Positions 1 through 8,549 of a stretch of DNA of 64,000 bases are shown here, piece after piece. The stretch is taken from positions 221,622-285,621 of the forward strand of contig JBCCOS010000004.1 in assembly GCA_039025235.1 (NCBI GenBank). Direction: 5' to 3'. This stretch comes from MED-G105 sp039025235 (lineage in GTDB: Bacteria; Pseudomonadota; Alphaproteobacteria; Caulobacterales; Parvularculaceae). Each line of letters begins with the position of its first letter. Within the stretch, counting starts at the first letter, position 1. The notes beneath the pieces are model-generated. The model ran no database searches, was not told where the DNA came from, and saw nothing but the letters and a program-made list of their open reading frames with translations. A program made the position numbers and the translations under genes.

Positions 1-882
1 TTAAAAGATCCGAACCGGCCCATGGGATCATTTCTCATGCTTGGACCAACCGGCGTAGGTAAGACCGAACTAACAAAGGCCCTGGCGGCTTTTTTATTCG
101 ATGATGATACATCCATTGCTCGAATTGATATGTCTGAGTTTATGGAAAAGCATTCGGTTGCCCGTTTGATTGGCGCGCCGCCAGGCTATGTCGGGTACGA
201 AGAAGGTGGTGTCTTAACCGAGACTGTTCGGCGAAGACCTTACCAAGTTATATTATTTGATGAGGTGGAAAAGGCGCATCCAGACGTTTTCAATATCATG
301 CTACAGATATTTGATGAGGGACGCCTTACTGATGGACAAGGACGTACTGTCGATTTCAAAAATACGATCATTATTCTGACGTCAAATCTCGGTGCGGAAT
401 TTTTGTCAACGCAAGGGGAGGGCGAGGACGTAGACGCTGTCCGCGATCAGGTCATGGATGTCGTAAAGGCCCATTTTAGACCCGAGTTCTTGAATCGTCT
501 CGATGATATCGTTCTCTTCAGGCGGCTTGCGCGGGATGATATGGGGGCAATTGTCGATATCCAAATCATACGCCTAGAAAACATTTTGGCAGACCGAAAT
601 ATTACGATCGCACTAGATGATGACGCCCGCCGCTGGTTTGCCGATGCTGGATATGATCCTATATATGGGGCACGGCCGTTAAAACGCGTCATTCAAAAGG
701 CCCTTCAAGATCCGTTAGCTGAATTAATTTTAGCCGGAGATATCTTGGACGGGACGAAACTTGAGATAACCACAGATGCTGACGGATTGGTCGTGAACGG
801 CGTGTCTATCGGCCGGCCAAACCAAGTGTTCGGAAATGCATCGCCGTCCATCCAACCGCCGCCAGGCGCGCTTCTGAATTAA
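1..882 (+). CDS. clpB: Chaperone ClpB, C-terminal part (5' end outside window)
   Basis: The frame is open from base 1, so this is the last 293 residues of a gene that begins left of the window. It covers the second AAA+ domain: Walker A GPTGVGKTEL, Walker B VILFDEVEKAHPDVF, sensor 1 TSNLGAE, the arginine-finger region RPEFLNRLDD and sensor 2 YGARPLKR. The run RIDMSEFMEKHSVARLIGAP and DGQGRTVDFKNT are typical of ClpB rather than ClpA or ClpC. ClpB is a cytosolic hexameric disaggregase that threads aggregated proteins with DnaK help. The N-terminal, NBD1 and middle domains are not visible. A palindromic repeat begins about 44 bp after the stop. Confidence 0.95.
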   Translation, partial: LKDPNRPMGSFLMLGPTGVGKTELTKALAAFLFDDDTSIARIDMSEFMEKHSVARLIGAPPGYVGYEEGGVLTETVRRRPYQVILFDEVEKAHPDVFNIMLQIFDEGRLTDGQGRTVDFKNTIIILTSNLGAEFLSTQGEGEDVDAVRDQVMDVVKAHFRPEFLNRLDDIVLFRRLARDDMGAIVDIQIIRLENILADRNITIALDDDARRWFADAGYDPIYGARPLKRVIQKALQDPLAELILAGDILDGTKLEITTDADGLVVNGVSIGRPNQVFGNASPSIQPPPGALLN

Positions 883-925
883 TTTGAGCATTCAAGATCA
901 TATGTTCTCAATTGATATTCTCGGC

Positions 926-1029
926 TTAAAGCGCCTCCGTTTCAATTGGAATCAGAAGGCCGCTTTAAGTTGTTGATGTTAAGCATTTCCTTCACGCCAA
1001 CCGCACACACTTGGCTTGGAAATGCCTTA
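926..1029. repeat. Modular palindromic repeat, full copy 1
   Basis: The first palindrome (926-968) has arms TTAAAGCG and CGCTTTAA around a TTCAATTGGAATC core. A spacer (969-980) contains TTGATG. The second palindrome (981-1029) has outer arms AAGCATTTCC and GGAAATGCCTT and inner arms GCCAA and TTGGC. The same arrangement recurs near 10.3 kb, 20.9 kb and, inverted, 31.5 kb. It lies between clpB and the small downstream ORF, so it could end clpB transcription or fold in the mRNA. Confidence 0.9.
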
Positions 1030-1074
1030 GGGCATATGACGCGTTTAAATTAAGGAAGAAAAAGGAGAATCTAA

Positions 1075-1266
1075 TTGAATTGGCATGCCAACAAAGAGGA
1101 AGTGCTCAAAAAGCTAATCAAAGAAACGATCAAATCGATTGGGTCGATTGATCCGAATGAACTGCCCCACCGATTAAAGGAACAATTGGAAGGTCAGGGA
1201 ACCGGCAACGTTGATATCGATGCGCTTATTCAAGACGTAATCGACGCGGAAAAAAATAAGCTTTAG
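1075..1266 (+). CDS. Small hypothetical protein, 63 aa
   Basis: I do not recognise this family. The start is a TTG preceded by AAAGGAG at a spacing of 7, a good ribosome binding site that argues the gene is real. The protein is acidic/basic mixed and predicted helical, with no membrane segment and no cysteine. It begins MNWHANKEEVLKKLIKE and contains the phrase SIDPNELPHRLKEQL. It is likely cytosolic. It lies alone between clpB and the convergent patatin gene, with repeats on both sides. No function is inferred. Confidence 0.6.
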   Translation: MNWHANKEEVLKKLIKETIKSIGSIDPNELPHRLKEQLEGQGTGNVDIDALIQDVIDAEKNKL

Positions 1267-1324
1267 TTATTGTCGTAAGATCAGCACTCTGAGTAACAGC
1301 GCCTAACTATTACTGTAATGCGGG

Positions 1325-1436
1325 ATCGTCCAGACTTTGAGACATTTCCTGACGCGAGGGTCGGTAGATACTTAAGCTGAAAATGCTTTAGCGTTCAGAG
1401 TCGCTCTGGTTTCAATTGAACTCAAGACGTTTTAGC
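1325..1436. repeat. Degenerate palindromic repeat, composite copy
   Basis: A second-palindrome variant at 1341-1390 starts CATTTCCTGACGCG and ends AATGCTTTA, matching the variant at 10.10-10.17 kb. It abuts a first-palindrome variant at 1389-1436 built around TTTCAATTGAA. The last module contains the stop codon of the patatin gene at 1432-1434. Divergence from the other copies suggests an older insertion. Confidence 0.6.
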
Positions 1437-2553
1437 GGTTTTCAGCAAACATGTCACGCAGATCGACAGAAGAACGGTGACCAATTTCATCAAAGTTGTC
1501 GTCTAACCATGTCGTTGCTGCGTCACGCCCTCGTTCCTTGAGAGAATTTAGAAATCGCCAATCAGTATTGAACTTACTGGCGACAGATAAGGGCTTAAGG
1601 CAAATATCGCTCCTAATCGAATGGATATTGATATTCCTTAGTTTGTCGCGATATTCATCTTTGAGCCAATCATCCTCAAGTAAACGCTGTACGAAGCTTA
1701 TCGCACGTAATTCTCGCAAGAGCGAAGAGTTGAAATTAATCTCGTTCAAGCGGTTCATAATGTCCGGCGCGGTCATTGGGACGTCTTCGCGTTCAATGGG
1801 ATTGACATGCACAATGAGAACATCACGAGAGGCGGCTTCATAGAAGAAGGGGAAAAGAACGGGATTTCCCATATATCCGCCGTCCCAATAATGCTCACCG
1901 TCTATCTCTACGGCTTTAAATAAAAAGGGTAGGCAGGAGGATGCACAGACAACATCAAGACTTGTCTCGCCTGTTTTGAAGACATGAACTTTCCCTGTTC
2001 TTACATTTGTTGCAGAAAGAAATAGTCTTGTTGCGGTACAACACTGCAGTCTTTCAAAATCGATCGTTCGATCAAGAACGTCTCTCAGTGGATTAATATC
2101 AAATGGGTTAAATTGGTACGGGGAGAGTGTTCGCGTGAAGGCCTCGAATAGCTGATAGGATGGTGCGTTGTCTAAATTGAACTGCCCGAATGCCATATCG
2201 ATTGGTGATGCGCGCACGGGACTAAAAATAGCACCAGCGTCGCTGATATTTTTCCATAGGGTATCAAGTATTTCGCGTGCTTTTTCGTTACCACCAAGAT
2301 GAATGCCATAGGCGAGGGCCGCTGCATTGACGGCGCCAGCACTCGCGCCGGAAATGCTCTCAATATGTAAGCGCTCGTCTTCTAAGAGACGGTCAAGCAC
2401 CCCCCAGGTGACTGCGCCATGGGCGCCGCCGCCTTGTAATGCGAGATTAACCGCTTTGCGATTATTGGAATTACTCGCGGGCGATTGCGATTTGTTCGAA
2501 GATGATTTTGGTTTGTTTTTCGAGTGGCTCGTATTTTTTGGTGGTCCAGACAT
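1432..2553 (-). CDS. Patatin-like phospholipase / acyl hydrolase
   Basis: This is a patatin-fold serine hydrolase. It has the oxyanion loop LQGGGAHG, the nucleophile elbow GASAG and the catalytic aspartate in WDGGYMGNP, so the Ser-Asp dyad is intact. A Ser/Lys/Asn-rich low-complexity segment of about 35 residues precedes the domain. The start is taken as ATG 2553, which overlaps the bdhA stop by one base (TAATG); a GTG 15 bp upstream is possible. Coupling to 3-hydroxybutyrate dehydrogenase suggests a role in polyhydroxybutyrate or hydroxyacyl ester turnover, but that is inference from context. No signal peptide is visible, so it is probably cytoplasmic or granule-associated. Its stop codon lies inside a palindromic repeat. 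Confidence 0.9.
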   Translation of the reverse strand: MSGPPKNTSHSKNKPKSSSNKSQSPASNSNNRKAVNLALQGGGAHGAVTWGVLDRLLEDERLHIESISGASAGAVNAAALAYGIHLGGNEKAREILDTLWKNISDAGAIFSPVRASPIDMAFGQFNLDNAPSYQLFEAFTRTLSPYQFNPFDINPLRDVLDRTIDFERLQCCTATRLFLSATNVRTGKVHVFKTGETSLDVVCASSCLPFLFKAVEIDGEHYWDGGYMGNPVLFPFFYEAASRDVLIVHVNPIEREDVPMTAPDIMNRLNEINFNSSLLRELRAISFVQRLLEDDWLKDEYRDKLRNINIHSIRSDICLKPLSVASKFNTDWRFLNSLKERGRDAATTWLDDNFDEIGHRSSVDLRDMFAENR

Positions 2554-3335
2554 TATTTTGCGACCCACCCTCCGTCAATTTGATGGGCTGCACCGGTGAT
2601 TTGTGATGCGGCTTCAGATGCCAGAAAAACGGAGAGGGCCCCTACTTGCTCAACCGTCACGAACTGTTTTGTCGGTTGGGCGTCCAAGAGTACTTTTTTT
2701 ACAACGTCTTCTTCCGTCATGCCGCGTGCTTTTGCGGTGTCAGGTATTTGCTTTTCGACAAGCGGCGTCTTTACATAGCCGGGGCAGATGGCATTGCAGG
2801 TAATCCCATACTCCGCGCCCTCCAGGCCGATTGTTTTTGTTAGTCCAAGAATTCCGTGTTTCGCCGCGACATAGGCTGACTTGAAGGGTGATGCGACCAG
2901 TGCATGGGCGGAGGCAATATTGATAATCCGTCCGAAGCCTCTGGATTTCATCCCCGGAAATACGGCTTTAGTCGAGTGAAAGGCAGATGAAAGATTGATC
3001 GCAATGATCGCATCCCATTTCGCCTCAGGAAATTCTTCGATTGGAGCGACATGTTGTATGCCGGCGTTGTTAACGAGAACGTCCGTTTTCCCGAAAGTGT
3101 TATCGCAAAGAGCAATAAGCGCGCGAATTTCATCAGGCTTCGTCATATCGGCGCCGCTATAAAGCACCTCGACATCATATTGCGTTGAAAGCTTCTTGCG
3201 TGTTGCCTCAATCTCATCCGCGTCACCGAAACCATTAAGCACGACATTCATGCCATTTGCAGCGAGCGCTTCAGCAACCCCAAGGCCTATTCCGCTCGTT
3301 GATCCCGTTACAACGGCATTAAGACGACTGGCCAT
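2553..3335 (-). CDS. bdhA: 3-hydroxybutyrate dehydrogenase (SDR)
   Basis: A classical 260-residue short-chain dehydrogenase with the NAD motif TGSTSGIGLGVAEAL, NNAGIQHVAPIEEFP, the catalytic YVAAKHG, and the tail QITGAAHQIDGGW. The internal run CPGYVKTPLVEKQIPDTA is characteristic of the D-3-hydroxybutyrate dehydrogenase subfamily, which interconverts 3-hydroxybutyrate and acetoacetate during polyhydroxybutyrate breakdown. The ATG start is preceded by AAGGAG at a good distance. The gene is first in a two-gene operon with the patatin-like hydrolase. Confidence 0.9.
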   Translation of the reverse strand: MASRLNAVVTGSTSGIGLGVAEALAANGMNVVLNGFGDADEIEATRKKLSTQYDVEVLYSGADMTKPDEIRALIALCDNTFGKTDVLVNNAGIQHVAPIEEFPEAKWDAIIAINLSSAFHSTKAVFPGMKSRGFGRIINIASAHALVASPFKSAYVAAKHGILGLTKTIGLEGAEYGITCNAICPGYVKTPLVEKQIPDTAKARGMTEEDVVKKVLLDAQPTKQFVTVEQVGALSVFLASEAASQITGAAHQIDGGWVAK

Positions 3336-3632
3336 GTGTCACTCCTTAAAATGAATTTATGATGCAATGCAAAATAGTCTCATGGCGTAGCGTCAGCAAC
3401 TAAAAAGATAGATGCCGATTGAACTGAATTAGTTGTACCAGTTTTACAAAACGATCGCTTAGTGAATTGTAAGGGCCAGTGATCGATATCAGTGAATGAG
3501 TCTATTGGATTGATCGGGGACGCTATTTGCCAGCGGATCGTCGACGGGATGGGTTTGTTAGAAAATGACCGGTCCGGCGAATGGACCTTTTTTGAAAGGT
3601 GAAAAGTCAATCATCGTCCAAACTCTCATCGC
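3336..3632. other. Intergenic, nothing recognised
   Basis: About 300 bp between the dienelactone-hydrolase-like gene and bdhA, both on the minus strand. It must hold the bdhA promoter. I see no convincing ORF, repeat copy or strong terminator hairpin. Confidence 0.5.
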
Positions 3633-4352
3633 TCAAGAAAAACATTCCTGTAGAAAGTCTTCGGTCACCGTCCATGCGCGCCGGGTTGCGGCAGCATTAT
3701 ATACCGTGCCAAAGGATGGATCGTTCGCCTCCGGATTCGTAAAGGCGTGCATGACGCCACCATAGGCATTGATCTGCCAATCCGCATCTGCCTTCGTGAG
3801 TTCATCTGCCAATGCTGTCATTTGGTCTGGCGTCGCCATAGGGTCATCATATCCATGCAATGCAAGCACCTTGGCCGATATCTTCGCGCCCTCCGTGTTA
3901 CCAGGAGGCATAAATAGGCCGTGGAAGGAGGCAACGCCCAGTAAATCCGCGTTGGATCTTGCCATATCAAGGGCGCAAAGTCCGCCAAAGCAAAATCCAA
4001 TCATTCCTGTTTTCGCTGGGTCTACTTGCTCCTGTTGTGACATCACGGCGAGAGCCGTACTCAGCCGGTTCTGAAGCATTGCCCTGTCGTCTATGAAGGG
4101 TTGCATTAGCTTCTGGTTCTGTTCGACGGATTGTCCGAGTACGCCTTTTCCGTATAAGTCGAGTGCGAAACCAACATAGCCTAACGATGCGAGGTGTTTT
4201 GCCGTATCAACCGAAAACTGACATCGTCCGGCCCAGGCATGTCCGACCAACACGCCCGGGCGTGGCCCTGATACCGCGTCATCAAAAGCCATAATAGCTT
4301 CAAGAGTTGTCCCATTATGATCATATTCAATTGCGGTCGTTGCAATAGCCAT
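3633..4352 (-). CDS. Dienelactone hydrolase family protein
   Basis: An alpha/beta hydrolase of 239 residues. The nucleophile elbow GFCFGG carries cysteine, as in dienelactone hydrolases. The acid lies in ALHGYDDPM, and the catalytic histidine is probably in GGVMHAFTNP. The oxyanion-side motif is VLVGHAWAGR. There is no signal peptide, so it is cytosolic. The family hydrolyses lactones or esters, and many members of this length are not true ring-cleavage enzymes. No aromatic catabolism genes are near, so the substrate is unknown. The ATG is preceded by AAGGAT. Confidence 0.88.
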   Translation of the reverse strand: MAIATTAIEYDHNGTTLEAIMAFDDAVSGPRPGVLVGHAWAGRCQFSVDTAKHLASLGYVGFALDLYGKGVLGQSVEQNQKLMQPFIDDRAMLQNRLSTALAVMSQQEQVDPAKTGMIGFCFGGLCALDMARSNADLLGVASFHGLFMPPGNTEGAKISAKVLALHGYDDPMATPDQMTALADELTKADADWQINAYGGVMHAFTNPEANDPSFGTVYNAAATRRAWTVTEDFLQECFS

Positions 4353-4437
4353 TTAAGCGATCCTTATTTGACAACAATACCAAGTTTTACAACTTGATGA
4401 TGAAAAGCTAGCATGGTGACGCAAGAGTTAAGCTGAA

Positions 4438-5424
4438 TTAAGCAACGTCAACCTGATAGGCGGCCTCAGGAAGATCCTCGCCAAACGCGCGCTGGTAAAA
4501 TTCAGCCACCACAGGTCGTTCCAGTTCATCGCACTTGTTTAAGAACGTCACGCGAAAAGCGTAGCCGATGTCTTTAAAGATCTCAGCATTTTGAGCCCAG
4601 GTGATAACCGTACGTGGTGACATAACGGTAGAAATGTCCCCATTGATAAATGCATTACGCGTCATGTCTGCCACCCGCACCATGGAATCGATGGCATTAC
4701 GGCCATCATCGGAATCATATAGTGGGCATTTCGCGGCAATGATTGCCGCTTCAGTTTCATGGGGTAAGTAATTCAGTGTGGTGACGATAGACCAGCGGTC
4801 CATCTGTCCTTGGTTAATTTGTTGCGTTCCGTGGTAAAGGCCCGTCGTGTCGCCCAGACCAATTGTATTCGTTGTTGCAAATAGACGGAAATGGGGGTTG
4901 GGCGTCAGAACTTTGTTTTGATCGAGAAGGGTGAGGCGTCCCTCCGCTTCAAGAACTCGTTGGATCACAAACATAACATCCGGCCGTCCGGCGTCGTATT
5001 CATCAAAGACGAGAGCAACAGGACGCTGAAAAGCCCAAGGCAGTATCCCTTCTTTAAAGGCTGTAATTTGTGCGCCGTTTTCAACAACGATTGCGTCTTT
5101 ACCAATAAGGTCTATCCGGCTCACATGGCTATCCAGGTTCACCCTGATGCAAGGCCAGTTTAGACGTGCTGCTACTTGTTCGATATGGGTTGATTTCCCC
5201 GTGCCGTGATATCCTTGAACCATGACACGACGGTTATGGGCAAAACCCGCTAGGATTGACTTTGTTGTATGGTCGTCAAACCGATAGGTCTCATCGATCT
5301 TAGGCACATAAGCGTTCGCTTCGGCAAACGCTGGCACAGTCATATCGAAATCCACATCGAACACATCGCGTGCATTGACGGCGTTTTCAGGTGTCTGAAG
5401 AAAATTTTCGTCGGGGGTCGCCAT
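4438..5424 (-). CDS. cobS: Aerobic cobaltochelatase subunit CobS
   Basis: CobS is an AAA+ ATPase that, with CobT and CobN, inserts cobalt into hydrogenobyrinate diamide in aerobic B12 synthesis. Walker A is GYHGTGKSTHIEQ, Walker B region LVFDEYDAGRPDV, sensor ATTNTIGLGDTTGLYHGTQ, all characteristic of CobS. The length of 328 is normal. The start ATG has GGAG upstream. cobT, often adjacent, is not in this window. The J-domain and bolA genes upstream match a common alphaproteobacterial neighbourhood. Confidence 0.95.
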   Translation of the reverse strand: MATPDENFLQTPENAVNARDVFDVDFDMTVPAFAEANAYVPKIDETYRFDDHTTKSILAGFAHNRRVMVQGYHGTGKSTHIEQVAARLNWPCIRVNLDSHVSRIDLIGKDAIVVENGAQITAFKEGILPWAFQRPVALVFDEYDAGRPDVMFVIQRVLEAEGRLTLLDQNKVLTPNPHFRLFATTNTIGLGDTTGLYHGTQQINQGQMDRWSIVTTLNYLPHETEAAIIAAKCPLYDSDDGRNAIDSMVRVADMTRNAFINGDISTVMSPRTVITWAQNAEIFKDIGYAFRVTFLNKCDELERPVVAEFYQRAFGEDLPEAAYQVDVA

Positions 5425-5699
5425 TTAATCTCCTGTCCACCTCATCGGTAGTTTGTTGCGAGCATGTCGCAAACTCTGTTTGTACGCAAGTTCGTCTCAG
5501 ACGAAGTATTATTTCAGCTCATTTACGATGATCCGGGCACTTGTGCGCGCGGACACTGGTCACGCGGTTTTCATATCAAACGTCATCTTCTGCAGGGAAT
5601 GTCAAAACGAATGTGTTGGTTGCGAACGGAGCCAGCCTTACTGAGCAACGCAATCTTCTTTTACCATCGATCGCGATAATGGCAGGCAAAGAGATGCAC

Positions 5700-6341
5700 C
5701 TAGCACAACCCCGCTTTTTTTAGGATTTGATGAGCCCGCACAACCTCTTGCAATTGTGTCTCGGCGCTTCGATCGCCACCGTTTGCATCGGGGTGAAACC
5801 GTCGCACTAATTCCGCGTAACGTTTCCTGATTTCCGACGCCGGCGCTGTAACTTTCAAATCTAAGGTAGAAAATGCCTTCTCCTGCAAACGTGGAAGCTT
5901 ACGACCATCCCGGTAAGCCCCAGCTGGCGCGGATCGAGGAATAGCTTCAGCATCTTTAAATATTCCGTGAGAATCGGAAAGATCTTCAACGCCGCGCGTT
6001 TTTGCGGCAGCACGAGCACGTTCGTTCTTACCCATGGTCCAAGTTGGACGATCGCCATGCACTGACGCCAGCTTTGCTTCCTGGGCCTCTTTGTCTGACA
6101 TGCCGTCGAAGAAGTTCCAGCTTTTATTATGCTCTGCCGCATGAACGCTGCATAACCAGATGCGCTCCGTGGGCTCTCGCGGCGATTTTGGGGCGCAAAT
6201 AACGGCTTTTTCTTCGCAGCCTTCGCGTTCACATATGCGCGTCGATGCCTTTGCCCAGGTTGGCGTTTTTGCGCGGCCTTTGCGTGGCGGCTTTACGCGG
6301 ATGTCAAATCCAAGACGTGGCTTATAATTCTCATCAGACAT
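5700..6341 (-). CDS. J-domain (DnaJ-like) protein
   Basis: 213 residues. The C-terminal approximately 60 residues form a J domain beginning AFSTLDLKVTAPASEIRKRY, with the essential HPD in RRFHPDANGG. The N-terminal part has paired cysteines in CEREGCEEKA and a later WLCSVHAAEHNKSWNFFDGM, possibly a small metal-binding unit. The J domain at the C-terminus distinguishes it from canonical DnaJ. Such proteins stimulate a DnaK-type ATPase. It lies between cobS and the divergent bolA, a conserved alphaproteobacterial arrangement. Confidence 0.88.
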   Translation of the reverse strand: MSDENYKPRLGFDIRVKPPRKGRAKTPTWAKASTRICEREGCEEKAVICAPKSPREPTERIWLCSVHAAEHNKSWNFFDGMSDKEAQEAKLASVHGDRPTWTMGKNERARAAAKTRGVEDLSDSHGIFKDAEAIPRSAPAGAYRDGRKLPRLQEKAFSTLDLKVTAPASEIRKRYAELVRRFHPDANGGDRSAETQLQEVVRAHQILKKAGLC

Positions 6342-6439
6342 AATACTATTATGGTGTCGCAGAAGCGTTGATACAATCTTGATTTAGGCTGTACACCTTA
6401 CAGTGTCTCGATTTCTTTTTCCGCAAAAAAAGGTGCGTC

Positions 6440-6724
6440 ATGTCTGTCCTCAAGACAATTGAAGAAAAACTACAAAAGGCGCTTTCCCCAATTGTTCTCT
6501 CTATAAATGACGAAAGTCACCTCCATTCTGGCCACGCTGGCGCACCGGAAGGGGGGGAGTCTCATTTTCGCGTCCATATTGTATCAGCAGAATTCGAAGG
6601 GCTAAATCAAGTCGCTCGACAGCGAATGGTGAATAAAGTTCTCAAAGAAGAACTTTCAGGGCCAGTTCATGCACTCGCCATGGCGACACTGTCCCCAAGT
6701 GAGGCGGAACGCGACGAAAACTGA
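6440..6724 (+). CDS. bolA: BolA family protein
   Basis: 94 residues with a BolA fold: an N-terminal helix (IEEKLQKALSP), the sheet around HFRVHIVSAEFEG, then the signature NQVARQRMVNKVLKEEL followed by VHALAMATLSP. BolA proteins pair with monothiol glutaredoxins in iron-sulfur handling, and some bind DNA. A glutaredoxin gene is not adjacent here. The start is ATG with AAAGGTG upstream. The gene is divergent from the J-domain gene across about 100 bp. Confidence 0.9.
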   Translation: MSVLKTIEEKLQKALSPIVLSINDESHLHSGHAGAPEGGESHFRVHIVSAEFEGLNQVARQRMVNKVLKEELSGPVHALAMATLSPSEAERDEN

Positions 6725-6827
6725 CCATAAAGAGTCTCAAAGTGAGCGAGAGGTCACGCTCAACCCCAAGGTGACGATTTAATGTTCGGATCAAGAAACA
6801 CACAGTTTTATAAAGGGGCAGCGATTT

Positions 6828-7445
6828 ATGCGCGCGCAAACTAAAATTTTAATCTCGGTTGCCATTACCTTCCTCTTAACCGCGTGCGCAACGACTGAAC
6901 CAACGCCATTTGAACCTCTCAATTCTAGGGGATACGGGTATTCCGAGATCAAGATTGAGGACAATCGATACAGAATTGTTTTTGCCGGGAATGGCGGAAC
7001 ACCCGCTGATCTCGTTGAGACATATGCATTGCGCAGGGCAGCACAAGTTACATTGGAAAATGGGTATGATTGGTTTCGCGTGATTTTTCGGAACGTCACA
7101 GCATCCGAACGTGGTGGTGTTAATGTCGGCGCAGGAATGGGAACAGGTAGTTTCGGTCGACGCGGCGGGGTTTCCGTCGGCCTTGGTAGTGATATTGGAA
7201 CGTTCGGTGCACGCCGTTATTATACGGCGCGGATAGAGGTGATTTTAGGGTCCGGAGAAAAGCCATCGGAAGCGAAAGACGATCCCGCGTATTTTGATGC
7301 ACAGTCGGTCATTGATGCCGCAGATTCTTTTGTTGCGCCGCTGTTAGACGGCGATCGCCCTAATCGTCGCCCCGATGTTGAGGTACCGCAAACCGATAAG
7401 TTGGACGCCACGGCAAATAACGACAAGGTTGTTAGTAACACTTAA
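6828..7445 (+). CDS. CC0125/CC1285-type lipoprotein
   Basis: 205 residues with a lipoprotein signal peptide ending LLTACA. The core GYGYSEIKIEDNRYRIVFAG, followed by YALRRAAQVTLENGYDWFRV, matches a small alphaproteobacterial lipoprotein family known from Caulobacter; its function is unknown. A Gly-rich stretch (GVNVGAGMGTGSFGRRGGV) follows, then a strand ending ARIEVILGSG. It is likely in the outer membrane or periplasm. A palindromic repeat separates it from the convergent rsmA. Confidence 0.75.
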   Translation: MRAQTKILISVAITFLLTACATTEPTPFEPLNSRGYGYSEIKIEDNRYRIVFAGNGGTPADLVETYALRRAAQVTLENGYDWFRVIFRNVTASERGGVNVGAGMGTGSFGRRGGVSVGLGSDIGTFGARRYYTARIEVILGSGEKPSEAKDDPAYFDAQSVIDAADSFVAPLLDGDRPNRRPDVEVPQTDKLDATANNDKVVSNT

Positions 7446-7453
7446 GCTAAAGA

Positions 7454-7496
7454 TTAAAGCGTTGCAGCTTCAATTAAAATCTGGGCGACGCTTTAA
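7454..7496. repeat. Palindromic repeat, first-palindrome module only
   Basis: The arms TTAAAGCGTTGC and GCGACGCTTTAA pair at 11 of 12 positions around CTTCAATTAAAATC. It matches the first half of the full repeat copies. The stop codon of rsmA (7493-7495) lies inside the right arm, and the convergent lipoprotein gene ends 9 bp away. The module could serve both genes as a terminator. Confidence 0.85.
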
Positions 7497-8443
7497 ATCA
7501 TTTCAGCAAGACGTTGATAGTCCTCTACTGACAAGTTCTCTGCACGGGCATTGGCATCAATTCTCTTTGATTGAAGATGGTCAGCGGTTGCATCTCCCCA
7601 TAGGGATTTCATTGAGGTCCTCAGCATCTTTCGTCGCTGCGAAAAGGCCGCGCGCGTAATTTTTTCTAAACGCCTTATGCCTGATGGGTTTTTAGATACA
7701 GCGTCGAAGAGTACAACTGAGGATGCAACTTTTGGCGGTGGCGTAAAGGCGCGCGCTGGCAGATCAAAACCTCGTCTTGGTTTTGCTGCAGATTGAGCAA
7801 TAATCGAGAGCCTGCCATAGGTCTTCGATCCATGCTCAGCAAGAATTCGATCAGCAACCTCTTTTTGAAACATCAAAGCCATAGACGACCAGAGCTTTGG
7901 CCTATCATCGTCCTGATGGTTTTGATGAAGCCATTTCAATAAAAGCTCAGTAGAGATATTATAGGGAAGGTTTGAGATAATCTTTATTGGCGGGGGTAAA
8001 AATTCGCGTTCGCTACAGGTTAATGCATCTCCCTCAACAATCTCTAATTGTCCATCAAACGCTTTTTTTATTTCATAAAGTAACGGCAGGCATCTCTTAT
8101 CCTGTTCAATGACCGTTAGGCTTGAACCGGTCTCTAGAGCTTTTCGCGTTCCGATGGAATCGGAACGCGGCTCTAGGTCTTTGATTTGTCGCGCTTCTTT
8201 TGCCGATAACCGATTACACTTATCGGCGAAGCGCTCTAGAATTGCCCGCGTGAGACCGCCAGGGCCAGGCCCCACCTCAAAAACAGTGTCGCCGTCATTA
8301 ATTTCTGCAAGACGAACAATTTTTCGTGTTATATTTAAATCAAGCAGGAAGTGTTGACCCAAAGACTTACGGGCGGCCAATCCGTGACGATCGATCAGCT
8401 CTCGCAAAGGGGGGAGTGGAGGAAAGTCAACACGAGAGGACAA
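7493..8443 (-). CDS. rsmA: 16S rRNA dimethyladenosine transferase, with in-frame repeat insertion
   Basis: RsmA (KsgA) methylates two adjacent adenines near the 3' end of 16S rRNA. Visible motifs are ARKSLGQHFLLDLN, the SAM motif VFEVGPGPGGLT (residues 54-65), VIEQDKRCLP, and the catalytic NLPYNIST. Residues 71-104 are extra: RsmA normally runs from AILE straight to TG.. LTVIE. The extra 102 bp form a palindromic repeat flanked by CTAG (see repeat at 8134-8239). Without it the protein is 282 residues, the normal size. The insertion sits in the loop between the first helix and the second strand of the methyltransferase fold. The start is TTG, since no ATG fits. It is last in the lptF-lptG-lptD-surA-rsmA series; pdxA, usually upstream, is missing. 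Confidence 0.95.
   Translation of the reverse strand: MSSRVDFPPLPPLRELIDRHGLAARKSLGQHFLLDLNITRKIVRLAEINDGDTVFEVGPGPGGLTRAILERFADKCNRLSAKEARQIKDLEPRSDSIGTRKALETGSSLTVIEQDKRCLPLLYEIKKAFDGQLEIVEGDALTCSEREFLPPPIKIISNLPYNISTELLLKWLHQNHQDDDRPKLWSSMALMFQKEVADRILAEHGSKTYGRLSIIAQSAAKPRRGFDLPARAFTPPPKVASSVVLFDAVSKNPSGIRRLEKITRAAFSQRRKMLRTSMKSLWGDATADHLQSKRIDANARAENLSVEDYQRLAEMI
8134..8239. repeat. Palindromic repeat inserted in rsmA coding sequence
   Basis: The first palindrome (8134-8176) starts CTAGAGC and ends GCTCTAG, with inner arms CGCGTTCCGAT and ATCGGAACGCG. The spacer contains TTTGATTTGTC. The second palindrome (about 8191-8233) has outer arms GCGCTTC and GAAGCGC and inner arms GCCGATAA and TTATCGGC. 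CTAG tetramers at 8134-8137 and 8236-8239 are exactly 102 bp apart, so one can be read as a target duplication. The rsmA-sense strand matches 43743-43802 at roughly 54 of 60 positions. The element has no stop codon in the rsmA frame. Confidence 0.92.
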
Positions 8444-8549
8444 ACCGTGGATCCAGTTTGTTTAAGGGGCAGATGACGAAGCGGTCTCTTGTTCGGTAAC
8501 CACTATATCGATTTGGCATGAGCATCGTTAATGCTGTCGTCATTCAAAC

